From assembly GCA_918807975.1 (NCBI GenBank), contig OU964932.1, positions 16,709,501 through 16,773,500 on the forward strand: a DNA stretch of 64,000 nt. Direction: 5' to 3'. The position numbers and the translations under genes were made by a program. Positions 11,301-21,718 of this stretch are shown here, piece after piece (position 1 is the stretch's first letter; every line of letters starts with the position of its first letter). Source of the stretch: Aplidium turbinatum. Lineage: Eukaryota; Chordata; Ascidiacea; Aplousobranchia; Polyclinidae. The notes beneath the pieces were generated by a model. The model was given only the letters and a program-made list of their open reading frames with translations. It was not told the origin of the DNA and did not search any database.

Positions 11301-14300
11301 ACCGTCTATTCAAAATTGTGTTTCTGTAAAATTAGCCACCTGGCTGTCGAAATGAGATGCAACACCGTACACCACTAAAACTTGTCACTACAACAAACTA
11401 CTTAGATAAAAGACGGAACTTTCGTCCAGCTGACAAGCACTAAGCAAAACAGTTAAACACGCGACCAACCTCTTCAAGCAACAATTTTAAAATGACGAGA
11501 ATAGATTGTAATATCTCAAACTCACGAAACAGTTACTGTGACGTAATAGTGAAACATTGTCAAGCAATTCAAACAGATGTTCAAAGGTGATGATGCAATG
11601 TTTCATCAGGTCTTACGAACGATGGTGTAATATTTGGACATTTTCTAGCAATTTCCATGACGTAAAATGCCAGCTAGGTTAAGTAGACCATAACGGTTTT
11701 TATATGACGTTTGATTTGGTGAACAATTGTCTGGAACACTTCCATCCTGAAAATTTCTTTCATTCCGAGCCAAAAATGTTCCATCCTTCAGCTGCAACAT
11801 TTAGTGATTTTTGTGAAATTGTCGACTTCTCGTTTTTGAATAACTTTTTGAGCAACAGTTACGTTGGTTCAATAGCTATGAACTGAAAATCGAAATATTT
11901 CAGCTTAAAGGAAAACTTTTACTCAACTCATTTTACATATTTTGTAGGCTATGTCTTAGCCTATGTCTTGATCCGGTGTTAGAAAGTTCATAATGGAGTT
12001 GGGATGAAATTAATGGAAGACTGTCTTTTATTAGGCTATATAGGGGTCGGCAACATTTTTAGCCAAAACTAACCTTTACATGGTCTTGGTGGGCCATAGC
12101 CTACCGGTTTTGATAGATTCGGACTCATAACTTCAAAGCAACAAAATAATGCCTTCAAAATATCGTCTTCTGTTGCAGCACCCTTGTTAGAAATCAGCTG
12201 AACAAGTTCTTCAACATTAATATCTTTGTATACTCCAATCACAAATAGGCTACGGTACTGCCAGCTGAGCTGTATCAGTCGTGTCTGTGCTCTTATCCAT
12301 CGCCTGTAATTCTCCAAGAATTTTTTTTGCTAGATTTTACGTCCTCAGATATCTCTTCTATTCGTCTGGTTTCAGTTCTTGCTGAAAGAAAGATACCTGA
12401 ACAACAATTCGTTTTTTTCTTCTGGACGTATGGTTTCAATAACATCCATCATACAAATTTTCGCGAATTTGCCATGAGGAAACAGTCTCTTGTCTTTTGC
12501 TATTAATTGTGCTACCTTGTAACTAGCAAAAGCATTACGCTACTTTCAGACTCATTGGGTTTTCGTTCCTTTGAAATACAGAACTTTACTGTTTTGAGCT
12601 ATGTTTGAGTAGATTGAGATTACTGTTTCTTGTTTGGCCCATTAACTTGGAAAAAATACTATGTTTGTGTCACAATGGTGCTTTATGTTGATTTATTAAT
12701 TGTTCACAGAAACAGAAACGCTGTAAAACAAAGACGTGGGCCTATCAAGATGATTAATCTGATTCTCTCATTCAGTTGTTATATTTCTCTGGCTCTATTA
12801 TACCCCTAACTAGACCATATAATTCTATAATTTGTTAAAGGGCTGTGGGCCCGATGATTTTCCTTGGTGGGCTGGATCTAGCTCGCGGGCGTAGGTTTCC
12901 GATCCCTGCATTAGACTGAAGCTTACTGTTGTACACAGGGGCGTAGCCAATACAAAATTTCTAAGGAGGAAAATAATTATTTTTGAACATGTGAATGAGT
13001 CCGGCAACGAGTCACCGAAGGCTGAGCACCCACAAGGGGGCTTGGGAGCCTCTGCCTGAAAAATTACAAAAAAAAAACACCTTAAAATTGCGCATTCTGA
13101 GGGTACTTTCGGTTTAAATCAACAGTAAAACTTTGTCAAATGATAGCCTACTGTAACATAGTGTAAGATTTTTATATACAATATTTTGGAGGAGAGGCAA
13201 CTGCCCCTTTGCCTTCCCCTGACTACACCCCTGGTTGTACTTGTACATGACCTATCGTTAAAGGTTGTTGACATGACAACTAGCGGATAGTTCGTTAGTT
13301 AGTAAGTTTTGTCTGAGACCAGGATTTAGCCAAGGCAAATCGTCTTATATAAGCTATCATTGCGGTACAGTAGTGTAAATCTCATGTTCTTTGCTGCGGT
13401 TACTTTGATGTTGATGACTATAGTTACTACTACACGATTTTCTAGTTTTTATAAAGATGATGTGCAAAACATTTGGCTCAATTTTGTTTCTTTTATCAAT
13501 TTATTCATTATTTAGAATGCTGACTGTCCAAAATTTATGGTAGCAAACATCTTTTTGTATTTCAGAGTTAGCTAACAACCTAATGAAGGAGAGTAAATAT
13601 GCTGATGCCAAAAAAGTGCTAGAACAATTACAAGATCATATGGAAGAATTACAACTAATACAAGTCAAGTTAGATATATTGAGATGCTGCTCGGAAATAC
13701 AAGAAGGTCCAACTGTCTTTGAACTGGGTAATGTTATCATTCCAACTTTACCTACCATTAACCTTACTGCAATTGACAGAGAAACGGCTGCAGATTTGAT
13801 GCGCATTTTTGCTAAAGAGTTGTCTGCCAATAACGAAAACATCACTGCAGTCAATTTGTTGAAATCTACAGCCGATGTATGTGCAGGCATTGATCAGTCT
13901 GCAAAGCAACTCATCGAGCAAATGTCCTGTTTGGAATTAATGCAGGGAATTACAAAGTCGATGGCAAGAGCAGACATGAAGCAAGAATTTAAGCAGTTCA
14001 CTTTACCTGCTATAAATCATATTTATCGTTACATAACCAGAATTCACTTGAAAGATCGTACATTAAGATGTATAAAAATTGCTTGGAGTTTGAAATATAT
14101 AGGATTTTGTTGCAATGAAATCGGTGACTATGAAAAATCTGTGGAATACAACACTAGATCCATAAATCACCTGAAAGAACACCTTCATGGGGATGCTGGA
14201 AAGTATCGAGTGCTGGGTGTGAGCTATCACAACTTAGCCGCTGCTTACAAAAATTCCAGAAAATACTTGAACGCTGAAACAGCTTATTTGAAAGCTATAA

Positions 14301-14407
14301 CATCATATCACTCCGCAACAGACTGGCCGAGTGAGGAAAGACGAAATAACAGTGTTATTCTCTCAGCTATGGGGTTAAGTGAAGCACATAAATTGTTACA
14401 TCAGTAG
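8384..14407 (+). CDS. RING-finger and TPR-repeat protein (putative E3 ubiquitin ligase), 3 exons
   Basis: The exons are 8384-8526, 10743-10951 and 13566-14407. All splice sites are GT...AG and the phases join without a break to give 397 residues. The ATG at 8384 is preceded by an in-frame stop at 8363. Residues 11-56 form a C3HC4 RING: CPIC, then PCQHNLCKLC, then CPTC, with the seventh and eighth cysteines in exon 2. RING domains of this kind recruit E2 enzymes, so an E3 ubiquitin ligase role is inferred. A polar linker follows, then a helical region from about residue 120. TPR-like helices are clearest at about residues 290-370, for example GDYEKSVEYNTRSI and YHNLAAAYKNSRKYLNAE. The start resembles TRIM proteins, but no B-box is seen. 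Intron 1 holds a SINE and two hAT MITEs. Intron 2 holds a BEL/Pao solo LTR and two hAT copies. Substrate unknown. Confidence 0.85.
8667..9193 (-). mobile_element. tRNA-derived SINE (family B), interrupted by a hAT MITE
   Basis: Read on the minus strand it begins with a tRNA-like head (GTGGCCGAGTGGTTAGCGCG as A box, TTCGATTCCAGCC as B box). A conserved body follows with TTTCTCTGGGCAAGAAACTT and CTACCCAGTGATCGA, then an AT-rich tail. A second copy at 42.72-43.04 kb lacks the MITE and shows the empty site. It lies in intron 1 of the RING-TPR gene. Confidence 0.85.
8786..8987. mobile_element. hAT-type MITE with 8-bp target duplication
   Basis: The ends are CAGTGGCGTAGCT and AGCTACGCCACTG. The flanking 8-mers GCCGACGG at 8778-8785 and 8988-8995 are identical. 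The SINE copy near 42.83 kb has a single, slightly different version of this site. The element is 202 bp with no coding capacity. A sister copy lies at 17757-17950. Confidence 0.95.
9816..10185. mobile_element. hAT-type MITE with G18 tract
   Basis: The ends are CAGGGCTACTCAACT and AGTTGAGTAACCCTG, with identical 8-bp flanks CTATAGGC at 9808-9815 and 10186-10193. It has GGACC-rich subterminal sequence and an uninterrupted run of 18 G at 9992-10009. It lies in intron 1 of the RING-TPR gene. Confidence 0.95.
11197..11738. mobile_element. BEL/Pao solo LTR
   Basis: This 542-bp sequence is homologous to the LTRs of the BEL/Pao element at 25826-32672, sharing the start TGGTCAC and the words GGTAAACCATAATCTCTTCG and TCGTCCAGCTG. 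It runs TG...CA and is flanked by the 5-bp duplication CTTCC at 11192-11196 and 11739-11743. No internal region is attached, so it is a solo LTR left by LTR-LTR recombination. It is clearly more diverged than the two LTRs at 25.8-32.7 kb. It lies in intron 2 of the RING-TPR gene. Confidence 0.95.
12041..12908. mobile_element. hAT-type relic with GGGGTCGGCAAC ends
   Basis: The left end TAGGGGTCGGCAACAT and the reverse of the right end (CAGGGATCGGAAACCT) form diverged terminal inverted repeats of a common hAT type. GGGCC-rich subterminal sequence is present. Traces of reading frame such as WQYRSLFVIG suggest a decayed coding copy. The flanking 8-mers do not match, so the exact limits are uncertain. 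Confidence 0.55.
12936..13233. mobile_element. hAT-type MITE, 298 bp
   Basis: The ends are CAGGGGCGTAGCC and TGACTACACCCCTG. The flanks GTTGTACA (12928-12935) and GTTGTACT (13234-13241) match at 7 of 8 positions. It is non-coding and lies in intron 2 of the RING-TPR gene. Confidence 0.85.
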
Positions 14408-14449
14408 CGATTTGAAAACAATATCGCAACTGTTAGCTGACAATGATTT

Positions 14450-14513
14450 TTTGTCACTTTATAGCTTTAATAGACGTTTGTCACTTTATAGCTTTAATAG
14501 ACGTTTGTCACTT
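14450..14513. repeat. 27-bp tandem repeat in the 3' flank of the RING-TPR gene
   Basis: Two and a half copies of a unit beginning TTTGTCACTTTATAGC lie 45 bp past the stop codon, so they are probably in the 3' UTR. Confidence 0.85.
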
Positions 14514-15770
14514 ATCTATTTTTATTGGCTTTAAGTAACAAATTATTATCACTTCGCGAATGTTAATTGTCAGAATGAGAGCAGACGACAACAAAGATTT
14601 CTTTACTGTATTCTGATTTCAATGGTTTTGCGTCTACTGTATGCTACACGATAAAATTGCTCACCTACTATCTTATTGCAACTCTGTTGCAATGTAGGCT
14701 ATGCTGCATTTATTGCATAGCCTATGCAGTAAAATGGAATTGTAGGCTATTGTGTGGTGTCACGATGGAGTAGCATAAGCCCTAAAACAAGGGTTAGTTT
14801 AGCGAATAATAACTTTAAACAGTCAATTGTTGCCTGTGGCTCGTCGTTTCTTCTGTGCGTTTTCGGGTCATCGTTTCTCGTGCTTGTACTGTGGACGTAG
14901 CTATAATAGCATATCATATAGCGACGTCCACGCTTGTACCTTACACCTGGGTAGCGGATCTTACACATCATGTTTCTCGTCGTATTGTTTACTTGTTATC
15001 ATTCTTGTTTCAGGTATTGAGTTTCTGCTGTTCGGTTCAGAACTATCGTTTGTAGCAGTAGGCCTAGGCTACATGGTCAAATTGAATTTTTAATTGTCAC
15101 TTTATTTTTTGATACATAAGCTACGTTGTAGATGTAGGCTAATTATTAGGCTATTACTGATGACGACACACAAGAATGTGTTGAAAACGTCCAAAAAATG
15201 GCGTGGATGTAATAGCAAACGTACTGCAGCAAAAGAATACGCGGTCTTTTCAACTAAGGCCTACCAACTTTCCTTGAAAGCCTCGGAGCCGCTAAAATCA
15301 TAGTAGACTCCTGTCTAAAAATATATTCCTCGGACCCTCTGTCCAGTGTTTACTCTGCTGGGTATACGACTGTGATAAATTTTAACTTATCATCTTATTG
15401 TATTTTGATTTTAAACACGTTTTAGCGTTCGCGTTTTCTTGCTTTTACTTTTTTTCTGCTATTTTTGCTATAGCCTATATTGTTTTGATGTTGTAATCAA
15501 AAATAAAAAAAAACTGTAGGTTCACAGCAGTGTCGAGTTAATGAAATATGAAAGTGTTGAAACTAGTGACGTAGATATTAAAAAAATTAAGGGGCAAAAG
15601 CAACTGTTAGGCGGGCAAACATCATTTCACATAAACTATAATGGTTTGAAAACGTTATATAGTATTAAAACATTTTTTGAAAATACAATTATGGTAAAGA
15701 GGTTACTTTCTTCAACCACAGACATATACAACCAAGCAACCACACGGCATTTAACATAATCCATTAAAAT
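14514..15770. other. Intergenic stretch, no gene recognised
   Basis: The overlapping short frames at 14827-15303 show no family features. The segment 15416-15530 (TTAGCGTTCGCGTTTTCTTG ... AAAAATAAAAAAAAACTG) is similar to 33592-33710, and together they look like 3' tails of one retroelement family. Confidence 0.5.
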
Positions 15771-15850
15771 TGAATATAAACTATAAGCTACAAACGTTTT
15801 CGGCCATACACACGTTAGCCCTTATCAAGTAACAAAAAATACAAAAATAC
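15771..15850 (-). repeat. Retroelement end with hammerhead-like motif
   Basis: On the minus strand it reads CTTGATAAGGGCT, a short arm, then GGCCGAAAACGTT. This layout matches the arms of the inverted repeat at 16719-16980. See the finding on the recurrent motif. Confidence 0.45.
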
Positions 15851-16289
15851 AAGAAAGACTGATACAAAGTCACTTTTTATTCACAAACTAAAACAACATT
15901 TAAGCAAAACGGACACGCAATAGTATAGATTGAATAGAAAGATAACGTAGAAAGGCTTCTTGTGAAGATTTTAGTAGAAATCCGAAATTATTTACAAAAG
16001 ACTAGGCTTACCTAACAATACCGGTAATATCGATTGCTTGTGGTGTACTTTTTTGTTTGTAGATATTAACAGCAAACGCAATACTCTATAATCAACACGA
16101 CACGTTGCAAAAGGGGATGAGAGCTTCATCAACACCATCAGGACATCATCATCCACATCATCATCTACCAGCTCATCCATTTTATCACCCACCAGGACAA
16201 GAAACAATAACTTAAACTGGATATCAAACCTCAATCGTCTTAGGCTACTGTGTGATGTGCAGTCTAACCGTAGAAAGAGCTCAACACCT

Positions 16290-16712
16290 GCTCTCCTGGG
16301 CCACATTGAAACGGGCTTTTGCCTGAGGATGGGTTTCTTTTATGTCCGGTTTTCTTTCTCCATCCTATTATTATTATTATTATGACTGCTCATCCACATC
16401 AATATTGGAACTGGCAAATTCAATCCACAATACTTTTCATTAGGCTGTCATTCATTACTACATGTGTGCTTCTCTCTGTTTTTGTTTTATTTTTTGCTAT
16501 TTTTTTTGGGGGTTTTGTGGCCGTGCTAACTACTGATATATAGCCTACTACATAATTTTTCATTCAGGCACGTTTTAAACCTTTCAAGGTTTTGCCACCT
16601 TTTCCCGTTCGTTAACGTGCTGGTAGGTTTATATCGATTTTTGTAGTTAGTATCTTTTTCGTCCCGGACGCGTTAATGACGAAAAATAAAATGATTGATG
16701 ATTGATTGATAA
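16290..16712 (+). repeat. Probable LINE 3' tail ending in a TGAT/ATTG microsatellite
   Basis: AT-rich sequence ends with AAAATAAAATGATTGATGA and further ATTGAT units, a tail typical of CR1/L2-type LINEs. No reverse transcriptase is attached. The frame at 15992-16306 has an Asp-rich patch but no recognisable domain. Confidence 0.35.
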
Positions 16713-16718
16713 ATAACT

Positions 16719-16980
16719 ATAAACAGACATAACTCAGCAACAACACTACATTTAACATTATAAAAACAAAAAACAAAAAGCGAACGTTTTCGGCTAGTCA
16801 TATAGCCCTTTTCAAGCCTATAAGAAAATACATTATTAAAAGAAATGCTAAAGAATCATATAGTATCACAGCAAAAATATGGCTTGAAAAGGGCTATATG
16901 ACTAGCCGAAAACGTTCGCTTTTTGTTTTTTGTTTTTATAATGTTAAATGTAGTGTTGTTGCTGAGTTATGTCTGTTTAT
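16719..16980. repeat. Perfect 100-bp inverted repeat with 62-bp loop
   Basis: Arm 16719-16818 is the exact reverse complement of 16881-16980. Each arm carries a GGGCTATATGACTAGCC hairpin followed by GAAAACGTTCGC, a hammerhead-like arrangement. The arms appear to be two copies of one retroelement end, joined head to head. Confidence 0.9.
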
Positions 16981-17756
16981 GGTTTAAAAGAGTTACCTCT
17001 CTACCCAAATTGTATGATAAATAACTGCTTATCATATCTACACTGAAAATGAATAACTGATCTAAACTCTGAATTGAAAAAACGAAATGCAAAATGAAAC
17101 GGCAGAGCATAGGAGAAAGGCACATCACATGGCGTTTAAATTACACGAGGCAAAGACGCATCATATGACGTATCAAGAAAAGACGTTGAGTAAATAAGAA
17201 GCACCTGAGGCAAACAACTGTGTATTGAGGCGAGGATTGTATAATTTTATTAGCAAAGCCTCGTGGATTTTAGTGTCGAATTCGGTGGAACATTTACGCA
17301 TAATTTTTTGAAAAGGACAAGATAACAATTTGAGAATTGTCCAGGGATTAAAATTACGAATCCCTGGATTATCACCAAGCTTTCCGCGGCTAGGTCCCTA
17401 CTTTAAACGGATGCATTGGATGCCTGTTCTGACAATTGAAAAAAATGCCCCCTTATTTTAATGGTATAGGCCTACTCATAAACCGCTTAAAGCTGCTCCC
17501 TTTTCATTTTTCAATGAACAATTTCAATCACTAAAGGCTTTACTATCCTGACCTGATGCGTTTATTGCAGGTTTAGAGTTGTAACATGTTTTGCAAGTAG
17601 CCTAGCATGTATAGCTCGTTTATTTAAATAGCTGGCTATACAGTTGTCTCGAGAATATCGAATGTTAATCTCAAACAGTAACCGACTGTCTGTGAATTTT
17701 GGCACTTATGACAATAAATTGCGTAATGGCAAGCTTGAAAATCCAGCAATTGTAAG

Positions 17757-17950
17757 TAGTGGCGTAGCTAGGAGGGTGAGGGGGGCGGACCGTCCCGGGC
17801 GGCACGTCTGGGGGCGGCACTTTCAGACTACGATTTTTGATTTTGATTATAATCTGATAAAAAACGCATTTCATTATCACATGCTTTTTCTTGAAGGGGC
17901 GGCAAAATCTGAATCCGCCCCTGGCGGCACATTCCCTAGCTACGCCACTG
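17757..17950. mobile_element. hAT-type MITE, sister of 8786-8987
   Basis: The ends are TAGTGGCGTAGCTA and TAGCTACGCCACTG. The interior is nearly identical to the copy in the RING-TPR intron. Flanks ATTGTAAG and ATTCTAAC match at 6 of 8 positions. Confidence 0.9.
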
Positions 17951-18433
17951 ATTCTAACCCAAGCTCAAAAATTTAATTCTAGAGGAAGCTGTAGGCTACT
18001 TTAAGTTTTGTTTGTAGCGTCGCAAATTGATTATCACAAAAACATAGAAACAAAAGTATAATGCATGCATTTAGTGTTAACACATAGACAAAATACATGA
18101 GCTTGGTCAACAAATAGGCTCCGGATACAATTCGAATTCCTTGCAAACATCTTGAATGTGTTTTTATGTTACATTTATGATTACCGATAGAAATGTCGCA
18201 AAAAGTAGTTTACGCATTTGAATCTGTCATCTAAAATTCAGTGCAATAAAATTAACAAAAGCAACAATGCATCGTGAATCAAAAGATGTAAGTGTAGACC
18301 TTGTTACAATGTAGGTTATGGTCAATCCTTGTGAAGTTTTAGTTGCAATGAAATGAGCGCATTGACATGTCATTAGACAGACATATTGTCGGTGAATGAA
18401 TGGTCAGTAAAATATGACGAGTAACAAACCCCA
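17951..18433. other. 3' flank of the TLR gene, no other gene seen
   Basis: AT-rich sequence downstream of the minus-strand TLR. No clear polyadenylation hexamer was found on the minus strand close to the stop codon. Confidence 0.4.
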
Positions 18434-21400
18434 CTATGATTTCAAAGCTATTTTTAAAGCTTCCCAAAACGCTGGCCAGTTCTTTTCATCTTTGGGGAGA
18501 TGCAACACCGTGTTTGGGTTGCGTCTTAAACGTTTTCTGACAAGTCCACCAGTTTGGCTATCGTCGGGGAAGATAATATAGATTGCATAGTCGTCACCAT
18601 GTTCATAAGCAAAATTTTCCAGTACTGATACTACGTATCGTCCTTTGGGCGTGTTGCTATAGTCTCCAGTTAAAAGCACAATCGTCTTTCTACTCGCCTC
18701 CATGTTGAAGAGGATCTGCTTGACTGGAGTTGATCCACACTGTTCATCTTTTCCAGCGATACTAAGGTGGAAAGAAGGGCTTGAGTTTTTCATTGCAGGA
18801 AATAAATATTTTTCCACCCAATCACCAGCAGACACGTTTTCTTGATCGTAGACAACAAAACCATGGTACAAATATTTCTGTTTTTTTGTTCGGTTGCTTT
18901 TGGTTGAAAACTTCCAGGAATTTGAAAATAAGTCTTCTGTAATGATCTTGTAAATCCATTGTTTCCAACTGCTGCTGTTTAATAGTAAACCGCTTGATGT
19001 AAAAACTGTAATAAAAGTGGTAAACCACAGAACAAGGTAGACATGAAAATTGATCAGGCATTTGTCATTTGCGCTGTACTTCAACAAAGCCACAGTTTGC
19101 ATTTGATCCACTAACTGACAACGAACACATCCTGCGCTTTTAAAATTCTCACTCGTGATGTTTGGGCAATTGGGAAGAAGCCCCGGTCTTTGGTTCAAAT
19201 CGAAACTGTTCTTTTTAACCCAGCGACCAATACTGGCAGTCAAGCTGCAATCACAAGTTATGGAATTCCATTGCAGATCTAAGAAGCTTAAATTTGACAA
19301 AAACGTCACGGAAAACACTGTTGAATCAATGGTTCTAATATAGTTGTGGCTTAAATCCAAATATGTCAGAGATGTGATATTTTCAAAGCCAGGTGCGGGT
19401 CGAATCACTGATATAAGATTGTTTGACAAATCCAAGCGCTTCAACTTTACAAGCGAGATCAATAGGTTCATGTCCAAAATCTGAATTTTATTTTCTGAAA
19501 GGTTTAAATCAATTAAATTTGGCATGTGTTGCAAGGTTGGTAAAGGAATTTTGGAAAGTTTGTTTACAGCTAAGTTAAGAGATTCTAGGTGCACACACTC
19601 ACTTAGAAAATTGATGTAGGCAAGGCCACAAGCCCTCATGGAAACAGTAAGTAATTTGGTGTAGTGAAATTTACAAAAGTGAATAAGACCTGTTTCTTGA
19701 ATGTCCACGTTTACACGATTCTCAGAAAAGTCTATGTGATGAACGAAAGAAGCAGTAAAGTTTTGACTATATAGTTCTGGCAAAAAAGGATAATGCCCTG
19801 TAGCGACGTACACAAAAGAAACTGAAGAAGTAAATGTGGATAGAAATTCAAAAGTGAACTCGGTTGAGATCCAAGTGCTGTTGAGAAAGAGATTCGAAAG
19901 ATACTGAAGACCAGAAAAGGCTCTCGGGTCTATTCTAGCTATACGATTCTGACGTAAATCTAAATAACACAATTTTGGAGTTATTGTATTGAAAAGTTTT
20001 GCTTTTAGGAATCGTAAAAAATTTTGAGACAAATCTAGTCTCGTCATGTCAGGATACAATTTAAGCAGACTTCCAGTCAATTCGACCAGATGGTTTGAAG
20101 ACAGGTTTAGCGTTCTGTTCATCATACATACGTTATAACTATTCGTATCAGACTCAGATGTATGTTTTTTTGCAGGTACAGTTTTGCTATGGTGATTTTT
20201 AATTATAGCTGGTGATCTCCGACCTTTTTCGTTGCAATTCTGTGGTTTGAGTTGAGGGCCTGCTATTTCGTTTAATGCCAGATTAATGTAAGACAGTTTT
20301 GTTCTTTTTGAGAGAATCTTAAAAATTGGATAGTGGATAGCTTGTATGCCTAAGCACGATAAACTGAGAGTTGTTAAATTTTTCAGTCCGTACAGAGACT
20401 TGAGACTACGACTAGTTAAGGTTCGAAAAGTAATAGAATACTTTTTACAATCTCTATAGCCCCAGCTGATATCATAAGGTGGGCCGATATACAAATGCTT
20501 AAGGTTTTTAAATTGTTTGTAAAAATCGCCCAAGAGCATGTCAAAAATAACGTCATCATGTCCAACGTAGTTTGTTAAATGGTGATCATAATTGCACTTA
20601 TTATTTGCAGGAATAACAGTTTCAGCGCTACAGTACTTCTTATTCAACGATATGTCCAAATACTCAAGTGACTGAGGGGGTAAAAAAGTTGGTTTTTGTA
20701 CAAATTTGTGTAGACAGTTCTCTCGCAAGTTAATATGTTTAAGCTTTTTGTTGTTTTGAAATGTTTCACAGTAAATATAGAAGATGCCGTTTTTTGACAA
20801 GTCCAAGTATTCAAGCTGTGTTTGTAACTTAAAAGCGTTACGGCTTATATGTAATGACTGCGTGGAAATCAGTTGCCTCAGTCGTAATTCTTTTAGCGAC
20901 GGTGCGCTTACGAGATCACCGTCTTCAATTTTCCCAAAAGGATTTTCAGAAAGATCAAGAATCAATAGATTTTTATTAAAAATGTTTGTGGGAATTTCCG
21001 TCAAGTTGTTAGCTTGCAACACTAGTGCTTTTAATGATAGGCTTACATTATCGCTGAAATTAGAATCGTGACTTTGAAATTGAAAACCATTATTCAGTGT
21101 AGGTCTTATATTTCTTGACAGAATTTCATCGGAAATGCCAAAAACATTTAGAACAAGCAGATTCGAATATTTTTCAAAGTGCGTAAAGTTTATTTTTCCA
21201 ATGTATGTGTTAGATAAACTGAGATGGATCAAAGATCGGGGAAGATTTTCTGAAAGAGTTATCAAGTTATTCCCATCTAAAGCAAGATACTTCAGTCTCT
21301 CCAAAGGGCGAAAAGTTTTCCTGTCAAATACAACAATACGATTACATCGATGGTGATTGCTTTCCTTGGCAGTACTGAAACCACAGTTATTCGTCAATGA

Positions 21401-21718
21401 AAGCACCACAAGAGCGCGGTATTTTTCAAATGAACTTTCGTCGTATTGGTAAATTTTATTCCCTTGTAACATAAGCATTTCAACTTCCGAGGAAATATCA
21501 TTTGGAACTTTGTTTAACCCTCGATTTCCGCATTCAACAAATGTCATTGGTGTCTTTGCCCAGTCCTGGACTCCTATAATGGAGTACATTTGCAAGTCAG
21601 AGAGCACATCTTTTGCTAGTTTATTGTGCTTCATAGTGTCACAAACTGCTGTGCTATTTACAGACGTTGCTGTTTTAATAATTGCACATACAACTAACGC
21701 AAAAGATATCAAACACAT
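18434..21718 (-). CDS. Toll-like receptor, intronless, long ectodomain (TLR7/8/9-like layout)
   Basis: A single 1094-residue frame. Residues 1-19 form a signal peptide (MCLISFALVVCAIIKTATS). More than twenty leucine-rich repeats follow, up to about residue 820. A single LRR C-terminal cap (CDCSLTASIGRWVKK ... NCPN) lies at about 822-880, a transmembrane helix at about 888-914 (VYLVLWFTTFITVFTSSGLL), and a cytoplasmic TIR domain at about 946-1094. Such receptors bind microbial ligands outside or in endosomes and signal through MyD88-type adaptors. The repeats are interrupted at about residues 495-533 by a basic, non-LRR segment (EKGRRSPAIIKNHH), placed like the Z-loop of TLR7/8/9. The TIR box 2 is unusual: GKDEQCGS stands where most TLRs have RDxxPG. 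Box 1 reads YHGFVVYD and box 3 FWEAL. Ligand and localisation are inferred only. Confidence 0.95.
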   Translation of the reverse strand: MCLISFALVVCAIIKTATSVNSTAVCDTMKHNKLAKDVLSDLQMYSIIGVQDWAKTPMTFVECGNRGLNKVPNDISSEVEMLMLQGNKIYQYDESSFEKYRALVVLSLTNNCGFSTAKESNHHRCNRIVVFDRKTFRPLERLKYLALDGNNLITLSENLPRSLIHLSLSNTYIGKINFTHFEKYSNLLVLNVFGISDEILSRNIRPTLNNGFQFQSHDSNFSDNVSLSLKALVLQANNLTEIPTNIFNKNLLILDLSENPFGKIEDGDLVSAPSLKELRLRQLISTQSLHISRNAFKLQTQLEYLDLSKNGIFYIYCETFQNNKKLKHINLRENCLHKFVQKPTFLPPQSLEYLDISLNKKYCSAETVIPANNKCNYDHHLTNYVGHDDVIFDMLLGDFYKQFKNLKHLYIGPPYDISWGYRDCKKYSITFRTLTSRSLKSLYGLKNLTTLSLSCLGIQAIHYPIFKILSKRTKLSYINLALNEIAGPQLKPQNCNEKGRRSPAIIKNHHSKTVPAKKHTSESDTNSYNVCMMNRTLNLSSNHLVELTGSLLKLYPDMTRLDLSQNFLRFLKAKLFNTITPKLCYLDLRQNRIARIDPRAFSGLQYLSNLFLNSTWISTEFTFEFLSTFTSSVSFVYVATGHYPFLPELYSQNFTASFVHHIDFSENRVNVDIQETGLIHFCKFHYTKLLTVSMRACGLAYINFLSECVHLESLNLAVNKLSKIPLPTLQHMPNLIDLNLSENKIQILDMNLLISLVKLKRLDLSNNLISVIRPAPGFENITSLTYLDLSHNYIRTIDSTVFSVTFLSNLSFLDLQWNSITCDCSLTASIGRWVKKNSFDLNQRPGLLPNCPNITSENFKSAGCVRCQLVDQMQTVALLKYSANDKCLINFHVYLVLWFTTFITVFTSSGLLLNSSSWKQWIYKIITEDLFSNSWKFSTKSNRTKKQKYLYHGFVVYDQENVSAGDWVEKYLFPAMKNSSPSFHLSIAGKDEQCGSTPVKQILFNMEASRKTIVLLTGDYSNTPKGRYVVSVLENFAYEHGDDYAIYIIFPDDSQTGGLVRKRLRRNPNTVLHLPKDEKNWPAFWEALKIALKS

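Noticed and set aside
14827-15093. Cysteine-rich small protein
   Set aside because: Two overlapping frames read the same DNA, no signal or fold pattern is convincing, and the region is repeat-like.
15992-16306. Protein with an Asp-rich patch on the minus strand
   Set aside because: Low-complexity frame with no domain, overlapping a probable retroelement tail.
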